The notes: a model not told the origin generated them from the sequence alone. Counted from the first letter of the stretch, positions 1-8,786 are shown. The stretch is 64,000 nt of DNA from Bacteroidales bacterium (GCA_022482545.1 JAKVOZ010000005.1:62001-126000), one strand, 5' to 3'. Translations and numbers: made by a program.

Positions 1-1047
1 TTTGGACTAAATCGTTTGATGAACTTTAATAACAGAACAAAAATTGTAAGAAATGATTTAAATAAATCATATATTGATGCTTTTGTTATGGACAATATAG
101 TAAATAATCAAGATTCTAAAAACAATTTCATAACTTCTGGTGTTGTTAGTTTGGATAGCAATGGTACTATTTCTTCTGTTTATACAAATGGTACTTTCAA
201 TCAAATTAAATCAATAAGAGAAAGTGGTTATTTAAACGAGTTTTCAATGTCTTTAAGTACTAACTATGAGAATTGGTTATATCTTGGAGCAACTCTTGGT
301 ATTCCTTTTGGAGATTATACTTGCAAAACTTCTTTTTCTGAGGAAAGATACGTTGCAGGACAATCAACAGGTTACTATACTTACAATACAGAACAAGATC
401 TTTCTGCAACAGGTGTTAATTTAAAACTTGGATTAATCGCTAAACCAGTACAATGGTTACGTCTTGGTGTTGCTATTCATACTCCTACTTACTATTCTGT
501 TAAAGATGATTATTATGCAGAAGTTCAATATAATCAATGGGACGGCGGTTGGTTCCCTACTCTATCATACAACATGCACACACCTTTCCGTTTCTTAACA
601 AGTGCTGCTGTTGTGCTTGGCAACAATAAGAGTAAGATTGCAGGAACATTAAGTTTTGATTATGAATACGCTGATTATAGTTTTATGACTTTTGATATGG
701 ACGATAATACGAAAACAGAGACAGAACTAAACAATAATATTGACAATATGTTTAAAAGTGCTAATACCTTCCGTGTTGGAGGTGAAATGAAACTTGATAA
801 AATGTATTTAAGAGCTGGTTATGCTAACATAGGTAATCCTTATCAATCAGCAATAAATGATGGTAGTTGGGATTATGTTACTTGTGGCGTTGGATATAAA
901 GGAAAATTCTATACATTTGATTTAGCTTATGCTTATGGAAAACAAAGCGATGGTAAATATTTTATGTATAGCAACGACAACAACCCTATCACAACAACAT
1001 CAATAAACAAACATCTAATAGAAGCAACAATAGGTATTCGTTTCTAA
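1..1047 (+). CDS. OmpP1/FadL-family outer membrane protein, 5' partial
   Basis: The reading frame is open from base 1, so the gene begins upstream of the window. 348 residues plus the stop are visible, and the TTG/ATG codons at 16-21 are internal. The visible part opens with FGLNRLMNFNNRTK and runs through alternating amphipathic beta strands rich in Tyr, Gly and Asn. It contains a segment of the form PVQWLRLGVAIHTPTYY (about residues 150-166) typical of OmpP1/FadL/TodX barrels, and it ends in an aromatic residue (IGIRF) as expected of a BAM substrate. Family members take up hydrophobic molecules across the outer membrane; the substrate here cannot be told. A strong terminator follows 29 bases after the stop. 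Confidence 0.75.
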   Translation, partial: FGLNRLMNFNNRTKIVRNDLNKSYIDAFVMDNIVNNQDSKNNFITSGVVSLDSNGTISSVYTNGTFNQIKSIRESGYLNEFSMSLSTNYENWLYLGATLGIPFGDYTCKTSFSEERYVAGQSTGYYTYNTEQDLSATGVNLKLGLIAKPVQWLRLGVAIHTPTYYSVKDDYYAEVQYNQWDGGWFPTLSYNMHTPFRFLTSAAVVLGNNKSKIAGTLSFDYEYADYSFMTFDMDDNTKTETELNNNIDNMFKSANTFRVGGEMKLDKMYLRAGYANIGNPYQSAINDGSWDYVTCGVGYKGKFYTFDLAYAYGKQSDGKYFMYSNDNNPITTTSINKHLIEATIGIRF

Positions 1048-1075
1048 GAACATAATATTTTTAAATAACATACTC

Positions 1076-1111
1076 AAAAAAACCTTTTACGTTAATGTAA
1101 AAGGTTTTTTT
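1076..1111 (+). terminator. Intrinsic terminator after the OmpP1/FadL gene
   Basis: Arms 1081-1090 and 1097-1106 (AACCTTTTAC / GTAAAAGGTT) form a perfect 10-bp stem with a 6-nt loop. A-run on the left and T-run on the right (to 1111), so it could stop transcription in both directions. Confidence 0.85.
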
Positions 1112-1163
1112 ATTGCATATTATTCTCTCTAATTATCTCTTGATTCTATTAAAATGTCTTTTG

Positions 1164-1205
1164 ATTCTATTTTACTGGATTAAAGAACTGTTTTCTCACC
1201 TCTTA
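1164..1205 (+). repeat. Single diverged copy of a dispersed 42-bp repeat
   Basis: This stretch (ATTCTATTTTACTGGATTAA...) aligns along its whole length with the 42-bp unit tandemly repeated at 49885-49995, with a handful of mismatches. It lies in the 350-base gap between two converging genes, in which no protein gene is visible. Confidence 0.6.
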
Positions 1206-1292
1206 ATCCTATTCAACAAGAAAGATTGTTCTTTTATTTTGATTCGATGATAAAAAACATATTACTAAATCCAGTACATCTATTTCCTTTTT

Positions 1293-1368
1293 GCGATGTA
1301 CTGCCAGTACATTAGCAATGTATTATCAGTACAACAGCAATGTACTGGCAGTACATTAGCAATGTATT
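1293..1368 (+). repeat. 22-bp tandem repeat, three full copies plus a partial
   Basis: Units begin at 1293, 1315, 1337 and 1359 (the last broken off after about 10 bases). The consensus starts GCAATGTACTGGCAGTACAT and contains the near-palindrome GTACTGSCAGTAC. There are no spacers between units. The period is the same as that of the arrays at 20402 and 32062, but the sequence differs. The rest of the gap 1112-1399 has no gene. Confidence 0.8.
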
Positions 1369-1399
1369 TATTTGTTAATTTAATTTCTAATTCTATTAC

Positions 1400-2386
1400 T
1401 TATTTAAGCCACTTCTCTTGTTTATACCAAGCGATAGCTTCTTTAACTCCTTTTTCTAAATCGTATTTTTGCTGAAATTTAAGGTCATCTTTGAGTTCTG
1501 TTATATCACAATCCCAATTCCTTGCTGCAAGAATATTATATTTATCTTTATTTAACGTGAATTGTTTGCCAAGAACATTACCAAGAAAATCAAGAAAATA
1601 AGCTATCCCCTTAACTATAAATAGCGGAAAACGTATTGATATTGTCCAAGTATTTAAAACATTTTTTGTTATCTTAGCAAAATCCTTATCAAGATAAAGA
1701 TTGCCATCACTAACAAAATAAATCTTGTTAGTTTTTTCACTTTCTGCTGCCAAAATACATACATCAACTAAATCTTTTGAATAGATGAAAGTCAAACGTT
1801 GGGGAGTCATTCCAAGAGAAACATCTATATGATTATTAAGTGTTTGAAAGTATACAAAATAATCTGTTTCACGTGTACCATATACTCCTGTTGGACGTAA
1901 AATGATATATTTACCATTAAAATTATCTTGAATATATTGTTCGGATTTTAGTTTTGATTTACCATAATAAGTATTAGGAGTATTTTTATCTGTTACTTTT
2001 GCTGGCATAAAAGGTTTTTCGCTTGCAGGACCGTGAGCTGCAAATGAAGACATATACACAAGTTTAGTGTCTGTGTTATTTAAACAATCAACAAGATGTT
2101 TAGTGTAAAGAAAATTAATCTTATCAAAATCTTCTTTATGTTTTGCCTTTGTTATTCCTGCAAGGTGAAAGATGAAAGCAAAATTATTTTCATCTAATTG
2201 TTGTTTTAATACATTAGTATCTGTGTAATTAAGCTCTATAAACTTTATTCTATTATCTTGAAGATAGCGTTTATTACTCGTTTTTCTAATACCAGCATAA
2301 ACATCATATTCTCCTATTTCAAGCAAACGGTCAATAAGAGTGCTACCAATAAAACCACTTGCACCAGTTACTAATACTTTCTTCAT
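1400..2386 (-). CDS. cerR: Extended SDR, probable 3-oxo-ceramide reductase (CerR-like)
   Basis: 328-residue NAD(P)-dependent epimerase/dehydratase-fold protein. The Rossmann motif TGASGFIGS is at residues 7-15, a Ser-rich strand YMSSFAAHG near 111-119, and the catalytic YxxxK is Y141-K145. General annotation would call it a sugar epimerase, but it is the last gene of a tight set spt - GNAT - SDR (6-bp gap to the GNAT gene). In Caulobacter the three enzymes of ceramide synthesis are serine palmitoyltransferase, a GNAT-fold bacterial ceramide synthase and an SDR called CerR that reduces the 3-oxo group. By gene context this is the CerR equivalent, acting on 3-oxo-dihydroceramide at the inner membrane. 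The fold is certain; the substrate is inferred. Confidence 0.7.
   Translation of the reverse strand: MKKVLVTGASGFIGSTLIDRLLEIGEYDVYAGIRKTSNKRYLQDNRIKFIELNYTDTNVLKQQLDENNFAFIFHLAGITKAKHKEDFDKINFLYTKHLVDCLNNTDTKLVYMSSFAAHGPASEKPFMPAKVTDKNTPNTYYGKSKLKSEQYIQDNFNGKYIILRPTGVYGTRETDYFVYFQTLNNHIDVSLGMTPQRLTFIYSKDLVDVCILAAESEKTNKIYFVSDGNLYLDKDFAKITKNVLNTWTISIRFPLFIVKGIAYFLDFLGNVLGKQFTLNKDKYNILAARNWDCDITELKDDLKFQQKYDLEKGVKEAIAWYKQEKWLK
1865..1880. promoter_or_regulatory. parS-like 16-mer inside the SDR gene
   Basis: TGTTTCACGTGTACCA matches the widespread ParB-binding parS 16-mer (TGTTTCACGTGAAACA) at 14 of 16 positions. It lies in coding sequence and could be chance. A second near-match is at 13032-13047. 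Confidence 0.3.
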
Positions 2387-2392
2387 TTTATC

Positions 2393-3544
2393 TTATAATG
2401 CTTTTATATATGCTCGTCTGCGAATTGCTATTTTTGAATCATATTTTTGCCAAATCTGTGATGCTTGATTTGTTTCAAGCTGTGGATTAGCTATTGCCAT
2501 CTTTGAATCAAGAGCAATATAATTTTCATTCATCTTTGCATAATAAATAGAATGCACGCCCTTGTTCTGCCATTCTGGTGCAACACCATTAACATAAAGA
2601 TCTATATAATCATAATTTTTTAATGCTTTAAGGAAATGATACCATCCAAAAGGAAGAAGTTTACCTCTACTTTTTTGAAGAGCTCTTGAAAGTGTTGGCA
2701 TTGAAATACCGAAAGCAACAACATCATCTTTATCATCTACAACTAAACATACTAACTTTAAATCAACAAAAGAAAGATACTGTTTAACATAAAAATCAAT
2801 CTGTTTAGAATTTAAAGGTACATAACCATAAAGATGAGAAAAAGCATCATTTAATGTATTAAATATTTTATGTCCATAATGTTGTGCCAACTCTTTTTTA
2901 GATATTCCTTCAACTATTCTAAGATGATATTTCTCTTTTATTAAATTGTTTATCCTTGACATCTTCTCTGGCACTGGTTGATTTGCTGGTATTTCATATT
3001 GTACCCAATCAACTTCTTTTTCATAACCAAGTTGCTCTATATTTTTTGGATAATATGCAGGATTATAATAGCAAGCCATTGGGCAAAGAGTATCAAATCC
3101 ATCTACCATCATTCCTTCTTTATCCATATCTGTAAATCCCATAGGACCTATTATATGGTCAAGCCCACGACTTCTTCCCCATTGCTCTACTGCATCTAAT
3201 AATTTCTTAGCAACTTCTTTATCATCTATAAAATCAAACCAACCAAAACGAATGTATTTTCTTTTCCATATATCATTAGCTTTGTTATTTATCATTCCAA
3301 TAATTCTTCCAACAATTTCTTTGTCCTTATAAGCCAGGAACATCTTGTACTCACAAAATTCTAATGCAGGATTCTTTTTCTTATTTAGTGTTGTTCTTTC
3401 ATCAATAAGTAGTGGCGGAACCCACATCTTATCATCTTTAAACAATTTATATGGAAAGTATAAAAAATCATTAAACAATTTACTACTTCCCCACCAAGAT
3501 GATGAACTATTGGTTGGTACTTCTTTTATAGTAATATTACTCAT
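2393..3544 (-). CDS. bcerS: GNAT-fold N-acyltransferase, probable bacterial ceramide synthase
   Basis: 383 residues, far longer than a minimal GNAT (about 150). It has an N-terminal GNAT-like half (FLAYKDKEIVGRIIGMIN near residue 70) and a conserved central block IIGPMGFTDMDKEGMM near residue 131. A second GNAT-like half carries a late motif VNGVAPEWQNKGVHSIYY near residue 318, resembling the acyl-CoA-binding loop. No signal peptide or clear transmembrane helix. It lies 28 bp downstream of spt and 6 bp upstream of the SDR gene. In Caulobacter a GNAT-family protein next to spt acylates 3-ketosphinganine. The same arrangement here supports the same role, with an acyl-CoA or acyl-ACP as donor. 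It could instead be an uncharacterised acetyltransferase. Confidence 0.65.
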   Translation of the reverse strand: MSNITIKEVPTNSSSSWWGSSKLFNDFLYFPYKLFKDDKMWVPPLLIDERTTLNKKKNPALEFCEYKMFLAYKDKEIVGRIIGMINNKANDIWKRKYIRFGWFDFIDDKEVAKKLLDAVEQWGRSRGLDHIIGPMGFTDMDKEGMMVDGFDTLCPMACYYNPAYYPKNIEQLGYEKEVDWVQYEIPANQPVPEKMSRINNLIKEKYHLRIVEGISKKELAQHYGHKIFNTLNDAFSHLYGYVPLNSKQIDFYVKQYLSFVDLKLVCLVVDDKDDVVAFGISMPTLSRALQKSRGKLLPFGWYHFLKALKNYDYIDLYVNGVAPEWQNKGVHSIYYAKMNENYIALDSKMAIANPQLETNQASQIWQKYDSKIAIRRRAYIKAL

Positions 3545-3572
3545 ATATTGGTTATCTTTATGTTTTGCTGTG

Positions 3573-4769
3573 TTATTTTATTATATTGTATTTTCTAAAT
3601 ACCTTAACAAGAACATCTACTGCTCTATCTATTTGTTCTTTTGTATGTGTTGCCATAAGAGAAAAACGAATAAGAGTAGCATCTGGACTACATGCAGGTG
3701 GAACAACAGGATTAACAAAGATACCATTTTCATAAAGGTCTTCTGTTACAAGAAATGTTTTCTCCATATCACGAATATAAAGAGGTATGATAGGTGTTTG
3801 TGTTGGTCCTATCTCAAAACCAAATTCTCTAAACAATTTTAATGAATAATTTGTTATATCCCAAAGATGAGAAATACGTTCTGGCTCTTCTTTTATTACA
3901 TCAAGAGCAGCAATAACACTTGCCGTTGCAGCAGGAGAAATAGATGCTGAAAAGATATATGAACGAGAATGATGACGAATAAAATTCATTGTATCTGCAT
4001 CAGCAGCAACAAAACCACCAATTGCAGCAAGAGATTTACTAAATGTTCCCATTATTACATCTACTTTATCTGTTAATCCAAAATGATTGCAAAGTCCTCT
4101 ACCCTCTTTTCCAAAAACACCTAATGAATGTGCTTCATCAACATAAATAGACCCATTGTATTTGTCAGCAAGATTAACTATTTCTGGCAAATTTGCTATA
4201 TCTCCTTCCATTGAGAAAACTCCATCAACTGTTATTAACTTAATACTATCTTTTGGTAATCTTTGCAATACCTCTTCTAATGAATTCATATCATTATGCT
4301 TATATTTCAAAATAGTTGCAAAAGATAATCTTCTTCCATCTACAATAGATGCGTGATCAAGTTCATCACATATTATATAATCTCCTCTTCCAACGATTAC
4401 AGATAGAGCTCCTATATTAGCATGGAATCCTGTTGAATAAACTATTGCTTTTTCTTTACCTACAAACGAAGCAAGTTTTTCCTCCAATTCTATATGAATA
4501 TCCATTGTACCATTAAGATAAGGACTCCCTGCACATCCTGTTCCATATTTGCGTATAGCTTCTATACTTGCCTCTTTAATTTTAGGATGATTTGTTAAAC
4601 CAAGATAACTATTAGACCCAAACATCAACACCTTCTTACCATTCATCATCACTTCTGTATCTTGATCACTTTGAATTGGTCTGAAATAAGGATAAACACC
4701 AGCTGCTTTAATCTGATTTGCTTGTTGTAAAATTGGATCTTTTGCTAATTTAGCTCTTAACTGTCTCAT
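3573..4769 (-). CDS. spt: Serine palmitoyltransferase (alpha-oxoamine synthase family)
   Basis: 398-residue PLP enzyme that condenses L-serine with an acyl thioester to give 3-ketosphinganine, the first step of sphingolipid synthesis. Visible features: N-terminal GVYPYFRPIQS and FGSNSYLGLTNHP typical of Bacteroidota SPT; GTGCAGSPYLNGT (about 76-88); PLP-stacking His139 in DELDHAS; DEAHS (D211); and the PLP lysine K245 in GTFSKSLAAIGGF. BioF and Kbl share the fold. The IYPYFRPI start and the GNAT + SDR partners downstream favour SPT, as does the absence of other biotin genes nearby. It follows deoC by 18 bp, so it is transcribed with the upstream genes or from a promoter inside deoC. Confidence 0.88.
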   Translation of the reverse strand: MRQLRAKLAKDPILQQANQIKAAGVYPYFRPIQSDQDTEVMMNGKKVLMFGSNSYLGLTNHPKIKEASIEAIRKYGTGCAGSPYLNGTMDIHIELEEKLASFVGKEKAIVYSTGFHANIGALSVIVGRGDYIICDELDHASIVDGRRLSFATILKYKHNDMNSLEEVLQRLPKDSIKLITVDGVFSMEGDIANLPEIVNLADKYNGSIYVDEAHSLGVFGKEGRGLCNHFGLTDKVDVIMGTFSKSLAAIGGFVAADADTMNFIRHHSRSYIFSASISPAATASVIAALDVIKEEPERISHLWDITNYSLKLFREFGFEIGPTQTPIIPLYIRDMEKTFLVTEDLYENGIFVNPVVPPACSPDATLIRFSLMATHTKEQIDRAVDVLVKVFRKYNIIK

Positions 4770-4787
4770 ATTACAAAATTATTATTT

Positions 4788-5681
4788 TTATATTTTTTTT
4801 AAATTATTAATTATCTCATTTTTTAAATTACTACACCCAAAACGAAACGAAGATTTATTGCAATATTTCTTCGAAATAAAAAAATAAAACAAAGAAATAA
4901 ACGCAAAAATCTGCTCTTTATTTTTTAATCCTCCTGCTGCCTTAAATCCTATCAATTTTTCATTATTGCTTTTCTTTAAAAAATCTCTTATTGCTATCAT
5001 CATAACAGCAGATGAATAAATATCTGCACCTGTTGATATTTTCCCAGTTGAAGTTTTTATAAAATCTGCACCACATTCCATTGCTATCATTGAAGCATCA
5101 TAAACATTTTTTAATGTTTGCAATTCTCCTGTTTCCAAAATCACTTTCAATTTTACGTTATTTGCTTGATTTATAAGATTTTTTATTTCTATTAATTCCC
5201 TTTCTAATTCTTTTCTATTCTCAAAAAATAAACCTCTATTTATTGGTATATCTATTTCATCTGCATTATTCTCAATTGCAAAAGAAATATCTGTCAATTT
5301 TGAGTTTAAAAACATTTGCCCAGTTGGAAAACCACCAGAAACTACAACTTTTTTAATATCTTTATTAATATTAAAACTATTTAATATTGGCAATAAATTA
5401 GAAAAAATACACAACCCAGCAACATAACCTTCAACACCATTAATATTAAAATGACTATTTTCAATAAGTTTTTCTATATCTTGTTTATTATCAGTATTAT
5501 GTAGAGTTGTTAAATCTAAAAGATATAAACTTTTTTCTAAAATTTCTTTTTCTTTAAAATCTTCTTTCCCTTTAATAACAATACTATTTATCTCTTTTTC
5601 AAAATCTGCTATGTTGTTTTGAAAAATAAGATTTTTTAAATAATCTAAATTATCAATATCATTAATTCTTATTTGATTCAT
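4788..5681 (-). CDS. deoC: Deoxyribose-phosphate aldolase
   Basis: 297-residue class I aldolase converting 2-deoxyribose 5-phosphate to acetaldehyde and glyceraldehyde 3-phosphate in nucleoside catabolism. Key residues are visible: LDLTTLHNTD near 55-64, D144 in DEIDIPIN, the Schiff-base lysine K209 in DFIKTSTGK, and the second active-site lysine K247 in GFKAAGG. It is longer than the 259-residue E. coli enzyme because of an N-terminal extension; the C-terminal 30 residues (FYFFISKKYCNKSSFRFG) keep the phosphate-site serines. The start overlaps the end of the upstream iron-sulfur gene by 20 bp, indicating translational coupling. Confidence 0.92.
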   Translation of the reverse strand: MNQIRINDIDNLDYLKNLIFQNNIADFEKEINSIVIKGKEDFKEKEILEKSLYLLDLTTLHNTDNKQDIEKLIENSHFNINGVEGYVAGLCIFSNLLPILNSFNINKDIKKVVVSGGFPTGQMFLNSKLTDISFAIENNADEIDIPINRGLFFENRKELERELIEIKNLINQANNVKLKVILETGELQTLKNVYDASMIAMECGADFIKTSTGKISTGADIYSSAVMMIAIRDFLKKSNNEKLIGFKAAGGLKNKEQIFAFISLFYFFISKKYCNKSSFRFGCSNLKNEIINNLKKI

Positions 5682-6837
5682 TATTATTATTTATTTGATA
5701 TTGTTGATTAAATGTAGATTTAGTAAAAATATATTTCTCAGTTATACTTGAATTTAATAACATCTTTATTTTTAAATTCTTAATAAACTTTTTAGCATTC
5801 ATCTTATTTCTAAATAACAATGTCTTACTCAAATTTTTTGTTAATCTATTGTCTTGAATATCCATATATTTATTTTCAAAGAAATAATGTTTATTAGAAA
5901 TTATAAGCTCTGAAACAGGAATATTTACTGGACATATTTTAGAACAATTACCACAAAGAGTACATGAACTAAAAGCTAAATGTTTATAACTTTCAATATT
6001 TTCTGTAAAAGGAAGAATAACGTTTGCTATTGGACCAGAAAAAATATTATCATAAGGTTTATCTCCTATAATATTATATACAGGGCAAACTTTTTTGCAA
6101 GCATCACAATGTATACATGTTAAAGCTTTGCGTATATCTTTATTTTCTAATATGTTACTTCTTCCATTATCAACTAAAAAAAGATGAACATTGTTGTCTT
6201 TTTCAAGTGGTGATGGTGTATAAACAGAAGTAAGATAAGGATAATCTATTTTATTTTTATATATTGAATAAAGATGAGAAAATATTTCAATATCTTCTAT
6301 TTTGAAAAGAAAATCATTTATAGGAAGTACAAATATTTTTAACTTGCTACCTAAAACAAGCTCCATATCATAGGCAGAATTAAAATTTAAAAACAAACTT
6401 CCACTATTTATTATACCAAATTGCGGGGCAAAAATAATACTATCATTAGTTTTTGGATTAATTTTTATGTCTGATTCGTCTTTAATCGTTTCAACTCCAA
6501 GCTCTTCTGTAAACATAGATGAAAAAATATTAGTTGATTTAATATTTTCTTTATCAAGAAGTCTTAAAAGTTTTTCCATAAAATCATCATAAGCAATACA
6601 CCAATGAATATTACCTCCATTTTCAGTGAAATTCTTATCAAAAATTATAAGATTTTTATCAATCTCATTAATGAATTTATAGCGTATATTTGATGCTAAT
6701 TGTTTTACTTTATCAAAGTTACGAAAAACATCTAAAGATAGATCCGTTGTTTCAATAGAACAAAGATTAATTTTTTTATCTTTATTTATAGATTTTTTAC
6801 AGTCTAACAAATAATTTTTATAGCTACTTGAATTCAT
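5662..6837 (-). CDS. LutB-like LUD-domain iron-sulfur protein
   Basis: 391 residues. The N-terminal two thirds resemble the LUD domain (the block GIINSGSLFLNF near 141-152 matches the TGS-V-L element). Then come two [4Fe-4S] motifs: C241-C244-C247-C251 and C292-C295-C298-C302. This is the architecture of LutB/YkgF, the iron-sulfur subunit of the LutABC L-lactate dehydrogenase. The protein is shorter than usual LutB (about 460-480), mostly at the C terminus. No lutA or lutC partner lies beside it; instead it sits between rpiB (16-bp gap) and deoC (20-bp overlap). An electron-transfer role in an oxidation is likely, but the substrate is unknown. Confidence 0.75.
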   Translation of the reverse strand: MNSSSYKNYLLDCKKSINKDKKINLCSIETTDLSLDVFRNFDKVKQLASNIRYKFINEIDKNLIIFDKNFTENGGNIHWCIAYDDFMEKLLRLLDKENIKSTNIFSSMFTEELGVETIKDESDIKINPKTNDSIIFAPQFGIINSGSLFLNFNSAYDMELVLGSKLKIFVLPINDFLFKIEDIEIFSHLYSIYKNKIDYPYLTSVYTPSPLEKDNNVHLFLVDNGRSNILENKDIRKALTCIHCDACKKVCPVYNIIGDKPYDNIFSGPIANVILPFTENIESYKHLAFSSCTLCGNCSKICPVNIPVSELIISNKHYFFENKYMDIQDNRLTKNLSKTLLFRNKMNAKKFIKNLKIKMLLNSSITEKYIFTKSTFNQQYQINNNNESNKN

Positions 6838-6853
6838 TATTATATTATATTTT

Positions 6854-7294
6854 TTATTTAGATATAGGTATTTTATTTATCCTTCTTAAATGTCTATCTC
6901 CCTCAAAACTACTATTTAAATATGTATTAACTATTTCTTTAGCTTTTTCAAAACTTATAAAACGAGCAGGTAAAGCTATTATATTAGCATTATTGTGTTG
7001 TTTAGCAAGAGCAGCTAATTCTTTATCCCAACATAATGCACATCTAACAAAAGGATATTTATTAGCGACCATAGAAACACCATTACCTGTTCCACACATA
7101 ATAATTGCAAAAGGATATTTATTTTCATTTATTTCTTTAGCAAGTGGATGAATCATATCTGGATAATCTACACTATCACTTGAATAACATCCCATATCTT
7201 TTATTGTATATCCTTGTTGTTCAAGATATTTCTTTAATTTTTCTTTTAATTCAAACCCTGCATGGTCTGATGCCATAGGTATAATTTCTGTCAT
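6854..7294 (-). CDS. rpiB: Ribose-5-phosphate isomerase B
   Basis: Interconverts ribose 5-phosphate and ribulose 5-phosphate. From the chosen start the protein is 146 residues, beginning MTEIIPMASDHAG, the usual RpiB N terminus with the active-site DHAG. The catalytic Cys lies in MCGTGNGVSMVANK and the substrate-binding ALCWD block follows. An in-frame ATG at 7327 would add 11 residues, but it overlaps a TAnnTTTG promoter element (7325-7332), so it is rejected. First gene of the six-gene minus-strand operon; with deoC it points to pentose/deoxynucleoside salvage. Confidence 0.93.
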   Translation of the reverse strand: MTEIIPMASDHAGFELKEKLKKYLEQQGYTIKDMGCYSSDSVDYPDMIHPLAKEINENKYPFAIIMCGTGNGVSMVANKYPFVRCALCWDKELAALAKQHNNANIIALPARFISFEKAKEIVNTYLNSSFEGDRHLRRINKIPISK

Positions 7295-7324
7295 ATTTAC
7301 TAATCTGTTAATAACTTTTAAATG

Positions 7325-7332
7325 CAAAAATA
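7325..7332 (-). promoter_or_regulatory. -7 box of the rpiB-lutB-deoC-spt operon
   Basis: On the minus strand this reads TATTTTTG, a full match to the Bacteroidota -7 consensus TAnnTTTG, about 30 bases ahead of the rpiB start. A second match, TAAATTTG, lies at 7380-7387 on the same strand. No convincing -33 TTTG at the right spacing was seen. Confidence 0.55.
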
Positions 7333-7844
7333 ATATAAAAAATCTTATCTTTCTGTTTTTTAATATTTTTACTTAGTTGCAAATTTAATAAAAATTTAAT
7401 AACTATTTAATAATCATTTAATAAACTTATCAATAATAATTTGTTTATATCTTTATTTTTTTAGTGAAAAAACTTTAAATAAAAAAAATATTTCTTCCTT
7501 TTAGTGAAAAATTATCAAGATTTAAACTTTTTTTTAAATGCTTTTTAACACAGAATTAAAATAAATTAATAAATAAGTTTTTAACATTTAATTATGTTAT
7601 AAATTTTTATATTTTCTATATTAAATAATTGTAAATTATATTATTAAATAATAAAGAAAATATTTTTTAATTGTTAATAAAATGCTTATTTTTGCAAAAT
7701 ATTCTGTTGATAATACTTTTTTTTAACATTATTAACAGCATTATATAAGAAGAAGAATATATTTAAATAAAAAATATATATTATATATAATACAAAAGTT
7801 AAATAAAAAAACTACTATTAAAAAAATAAAATATAGCTAAAATT
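7333..7844. other. Long AT-only divergent intergenic region
   Basis: About 510 bases between divergent rpiB and nadA with no visible gene. It contains TTTTAGTGAAAAA twice (7459-7471 and 7499-7511, 40 bp apart), a motif also found in the loop of the hairpin at 44642-44669 and near 10934. A perfect TAnnTTTG (TATTTTTG, 7687-7694, plus strand) could be the nadA promoter, but that would leave a leader of roughly 145 nt. No riboswitch could be recognised. Confidence 0.45.
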
Positions 7845-8786
7845 ATGGCAAATATTGTAGAAAATATAAAAAGATTAAAGAAAGAAAAAAATGCAATTAT
7901 ATTAGCACACTACTATCAAATACCAGAGATACAAGACATTGCTGATTATGTTGGCGATAGTCTTAATCTTGCTCAAAAGGCTAAAGAAACAAAAGAAAGA
8001 TTAATTCTTTTTTGTGGTGTTCATTTTATGGGTGAAACTGCAAAAATATTAAATCCAGAAAAAAAAGTTATTATTCCTGATAAAGAAGCTGGATGTTCAT
8101 TAGCTGATTCTTGTCAATATGATGAATTTAAATCTTTTAAAGAAAAATATCCTAATCATATTGTTATATCTTATGTTAATTGTTCAGCAAAAATTAAAAC
8201 TCTTTCAGATATTATTTGTACTTCTGGAAATGCCCTTCAAATAGTTAATTCAATACCAAAAGATAAGAAAATTATTTTTGCTCCAGATAAAAATTTAGGT
8301 GGATATATTAATAGAGTTACAGGTAGAGATATGGTTCTTTATCATGGAACATGTGAAGTTCATGAACAACTTACAGCAGAATATACATTAAAGATGAAAA
8401 AAGAATATCCAAATGCTGTTCTTATTGCTCATCCAGAATGTAATGATGCAGTTTTGAAACTTGCAGATTATATTGGTTCAACAAAAGGAATGATTGAATT
8501 TGTTAAAAAAAGTGATAAAAAACAATTTCTTGTTGCAACAGAATCTGGAATACTTCATAAACTTCAAAATGATAATCCAGATAAAGAATTTCTTGTTGTT
8601 ACAAATAGTGAATCTTGTGCATGTAATGATTGTCGTTATATGAAATTAAATACAATGGAAAAAGTTTTGAATTCTTTGGAAAAAGAGACTTATGAAATAA
8701 AATTAGATGCTGAAACTATTGTAAAAGCAAGAAAACCAATAGAAAAGATGCTTGAAATATCAAAAAATCTTGGTATAATTAAGTAA
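7845..8786 (+). CDS. nadA: Quinolinate synthase
   Basis: 313 residues; condenses iminoaspartate with dihydroxyacetone phosphate to quinolinate in de novo NAD synthesis, using a [4Fe-4S] cluster. Motifs: ILAHYYQIPEIQDIADYVGDS (about 19-39) and CGVHFMGETAKIL (57-69). Candidate cluster cysteines are C84 (EAGCSLADSC), C170 (GTCEVH) and one of the cysteines in ESCACNDCRYMKLNT (256-270). Neither nadB nor nadC is in the window. A strong terminator follows 15 bases after the stop, so it is transcribed alone. Confidence 0.95.
   Translation: MANIVENIKRLKKEKNAIILAHYYQIPEIQDIADYVGDSLNLAQKAKETKERLILFCGVHFMGETAKILNPEKKVIIPDKEAGCSLADSCQYDEFKSFKEKYPNHIVISYVNCSAKIKTLSDIICTSGNALQIVNSIPKDKKIIFAPDKNLGGYINRVTGRDMVLYHGTCEVHEQLTAEYTLKMKKEYPNAVLIAHPECNDAVLKLADYIGSTKGMIEFVKKSDKKQFLVATESGILHKLQNDNPDKEFLVVTNSESCACNDCRYMKLNTMEKVLNSLEKETYEIKLDAETIVKARKPIEKMLEISKNLGIIK

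Noticed and set aside
3573-4769. BioF or Kbl as the identity of the PLP enzyme
   Set aside because: N-terminal YPYFRPI and the acyltransferase and SDR partners fit serine palmitoyltransferase; no biotin or threonine-degradation genes are adjacent.
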